NCBI GenBank assembly: GCA_902477055.1
Contig: CABSFY010000011.1
Span: 1-35,224 of the forward strand
Source of the DNA: an uncultured Eubacteriales bacterium
Lineage (GTDB): Bacteria > Bacillota > Clostridia > Oscillospirales > Oscillospiraceae
DNA length: 35,224 nucleotides
Direction of reading: 5' to 3'
The first letter of the stretch is position 1; every line of letters begins with the position of its first letter. Made by a program: the position numbers and the translations under genes. The notes under the pieces were generated by a model. That model did no database searches. It had not been told where the DNA came from and saw only the letters and a program-made list of their open reading frames with translations. Shown here piece after piece: positions 33,520 through 35,224 of this stretch.

Positions 33520-34818
33520 TTAGCCGAAAGCGGAGTTCAGCCAGTCGATGCCGTCGATGGACAGTGCGAAGTACGGAGCGGACTGGAAGTAGGACTCATG
33601 GAAAGCGCCGTCGAAGACAGCCTCTTCGGAGTCGGGAGTGAAGTCGCCGTCGGTATCCAGAGCGAAGGCGTTGGTCAGCTCCTTGCCCTCGATGGTGAAG
33701 GTGCTGGTATCGAAAACCTGCAGTTCGCCGGAAGCGAGCTTTGCCTCGACCTCAGCCAGCTTTTCCGCAGTGCCTTCGGCGCAGATGGCCTCGTTGAGCT
33801 TGGTCAGGACGACCGCGCCGTCGCCGTAGCCCTTGCACCAATCCTGCGGGAACTCTTCGCCGTTAGCGACCGCACGGATGATCTCGGCGAAGTAGACGCT
33901 CCAGTCGATACGGGTGCCGATGAGGGAAGCCTCAGGAGCAACCTCGGTCATGTCGTTGTTGTAGCCGGTGTGGAATGCACCCTTGGTCTGCGCAACGGTA
34001 GCCGGGGTGGTGTTGTCAGAGTGCTGGGAGATGAGGACGCAGCCCATGTCGCACAGAGCAGAGGCGGCGTTGGCTTCCTCGGTAGCGTCGGACCAGGAGC
34101 CGACGAACTGAACCTTCATGGTTACGCTCGGACAAACGCTGCGAGCACCCAGGAAGTAAGCGGTGAAGCCGGAGATAACTTCCGCGAAGGAGAATGCGCC
34201 GACGTAGCCGATGACAGCCTGATCTTCCGTGATGTCGCCGTTGTCGATCATTTCCTGCAGCTTCATGCCTGCAACGACGCCGGCAAGATAGCGGCCCTCG
34301 TAGATATTGGCAAAAGCGTTGTGGGTGTTGGCAAGGCCGTCGTTGTAGGAGCCCTGGTTGGTGCAGCCGACGAACTGAACATCGGGATAGTCAGGAGCGA
34401 CCTTGAGCATGAACTGCTCGTGGCCGAAGGAGTTGTTGATGATGAGCTGGCAGCCGGCTTCGGCAAGCTCAATGTTGGCTTCTTCGCACTTGGAATCTTC
34501 GCCGATGTTCCACTTGACCATCCATTCGACATTGATGCCTTCCTTAGCCAGAGCTTCAGTGGCAGCTTCCTTGCCGCGGATGAAGTTGTAGGTGTAGCCG
34601 AGGTCGTTCTCGTCGCCGATGCAGATCAGGCCGACCTTGACGGTCTTGTTGCCTTCGTCGGGGGTTCCGTCCGTGGGGGTCTCGTCGCCGCCATCATTGG
34701 TCGAAGGGACATCGACGTCGTTGCCCGTGGTGTCTTCCTGTTGCTTGTCACCGCCACAGCCCGCGAACAGGCAAGCGACCATCGCAAGAACCAACAGAAG
34801 CGCTAAGATCTTTTTCAT
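33520..34818 (-). CDS. BMP family nucleoside-binding lipoprotein
   Basis: A 432-residue substrate-binding protein of the basic membrane protein (BMP, PnrA/NupN) family. These proteins bind purine and other nucleosides for the associated ABC importer. The signal peptide MKKILALLLVLAMVACLFAGC ends with a lipobox (C21), followed by an acidic, threonine-rich linker to about residue 60. Domain blocks include VGLICIGDENDLGYTYNFIRG, IINNSFGHEQFM, VAGMKLQEM and GAVVLTKLNEAIC. GGAGG lies 8 bases before the ATG. Its order relative to the ATPase and permeases matches the nupNOPQ arrangement, with an unusual double terminator in between. Confidence 0.93.
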   Translation of the reverse strand: MKKILALLLVLAMVACLFAGCGGDKQQEDTTGNDVDVPSTNDGGDETPTDGTPDEGNKTVKVGLICIGDENDLGYTYNFIRGKEAATEALAKEGINVEWMVKWNIGEDSKCEEANIELAEAGCQLIINNSFGHEQFMLKVAPDYPDVQFVGCTNQGSYNDGLANTHNAFANIYEGRYLAGVVAGMKLQEMIDNGDITEDQAVIGYVGAFSFAEVISGFTAYFLGARSVCPSVTMKVQFVGSWSDATEEANAASALCDMGCVLISQHSDNTTPATVAQTKGAFHTGYNNDMTEVAPEASLIGTRIDWSVYFAEIIRAVANGEEFPQDWCKGYGDGAVVLTKLNEAICAEGTAEKLAEVEAKLASGELQVFDTSTFTIEGKELTNAFALDTDGDFTPDSEEAVFDGAFHESYFQSAPYFALSIDGIDWLNSAFG

Positions 34819-34885
34819 TTGTTTTCCTCCTTAATAATCGTCCGGCTTGCGCCAATTTTCCGCAGCCATCTTGCTGCTTGGTATC

Positions 34886-34914
34886 ATCATACACAATATT
34901 CGCGCAAGAAACAA
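34886..34914 (-). promoter_or_regulatory. Promoter of the BMP lipoprotein gene
   Basis: On the - strand, TTGTTT (34909-34914), 17 bases and TATGAT (34886-34891) lie 67 bases before the start. I saw no purine riboswitch in the leader. Confidence 0.72.
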
Positions 34915-34918
34915 TAGT

Positions 34919-35099
34919 TTTTTTTAAAAATATGGGGAATCAAAAAAATTTTGTATATAACTCTCAAAAATTTAGGGTCAAAAATGAGCAAAGTGACGAA
35001 TAAAATCACAGCAAGCGTCCGCAGCTGCCATAATAAAATAAGTATCGACACGGTACGGTGACGTTTTCTCAAAAAATTGAAAAAAACTAAAAAAAGTAC
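34919..35099. other. A+T-rich divergent intergenic region with UP-element-like A-tracts
   Basis: No gene was found. The right part (35071-35096) holds phased A-runs directly upstream of the rRNA-type promoter, as in UP elements that recruit the polymerase alpha subunit. Confidence 0.6.
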
Positions 35100-35129
35100 T
35101 TGACAATCGCGGGGGCTGTGTGCTAGTAT
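35100..35129 (+). promoter_or_regulatory. Strong rRNA-operon-type promoter
   Basis: A perfect TTGACA (35100-35105), an 18-base spacer and TAGTAT (35124-35129) follow the A-tracts. The G-rich spacer and downstream leader resemble clostridial rRNA promoters. Confidence 0.75.
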
Positions 35130-35224
35130 ATGGAAGCTGTCCGCGAAGGGAAAACCCGTGAGGGGACAGGGTGTACCTTGTAAATTAAACAACGAGAAAC
35201 ATGAACAAACACCTTGAGCAAATG
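35130..35224 (+). other. Probable 16S rRNA leader (gene starts beyond the window)
   Basis: The transcript would begin with a hairpin (CTGTCC ... GGACAG, about 35137-35168, inner GGG/CCC). It then runs through ACCTTGTAAATTAAACAACGAG, which resembles the pre-16S leaders of clostridia. No 16S sequence itself is reached, so this rests on resemblance. Confidence 0.6.

Noticed and set aside
34819..34885. Purine or nucleoside riboswitch before the BMP gene
   Set aside because: The leader is only about 65 bases and shows neither the three-helix purine aptamer core nor a terminator.

Overview
The window reads as a piece of a Gram-positive Clostridia chromosome, most likely an Oscillospiraceae-type gut anaerobe of moderately high G+C (judged by eye, not computed). 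The reasons are an Asp23-FakA pair, a T-box leader upstream of cysE-cysS, lipoprotein solute-binding proteins with Firmicutes-style lipoboxes, an AsnA-AsnS pair, purine-rich AGGAGG ribosome-binding sites and strong TTGACA/TATAAT-type promoters. Most of the long ORFs antisense to these genes are shadows of G+C-rich coding sequence.

Region 1 (1-6973) is housekeeping on the + strand: the tail of rpsT, a long imperfect inverted repeat, recG, gpmI, an Asp23 family gene and fakA. It ends in a 730-base convergent gap packed with strong hairpins. Region 2 (6974-15976) is housekeeping on the - strand. A Cys-type T-box precedes cysE-cysS-polA-rimI-tsaD, and an asnA-asnS operon has its own promoter and a hairpin-containing leader.

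Region 3 (about 16000-29645) looks accessory. It holds an orphan 5S rRNA gene, a metal-dependent cyclase/formamidase-like hydrolase, an FGGY sugar kinase, an unassigned phosphate-binding TIM-barrel protein, a small nitroreductase, a DeoR regulator and a split transketolase. Next come an AraC regulator facing a complete Liv-type ABC importer (two permeases, two ATPases, a lipoprotein binding protein) and a DMT-type exporter/permease. The kinase, barrel protein and transketolase halves suggest phosphorylation of a ketose or polyol followed by two-carbon transfer; the substrate cannot be read from sequence. A 36-base hairpin is found identically, in the same orientation, at both edges of this block (16000-16035 and 29610-29645).

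Region 4 (29663-35224) is a - strand BMP-type nucleoside ABC importer: a lipoprotein, tandem terminators, then ATPase and two permeases in overlapping frames. A strong promoter with A-tract UP element and a leader typical of an rRNA operon closes the window, so a 16S rRNA gene probably begins just beyond the right edge.

No CRISPR array, insertion sequence, phage gene or tRNA gene was recognised. The points most worth following up are the repeat-bounded accessory block with its unassigned sugar pathway, the hairpin array at 6259-6592, and the palindromic element at 137-307.
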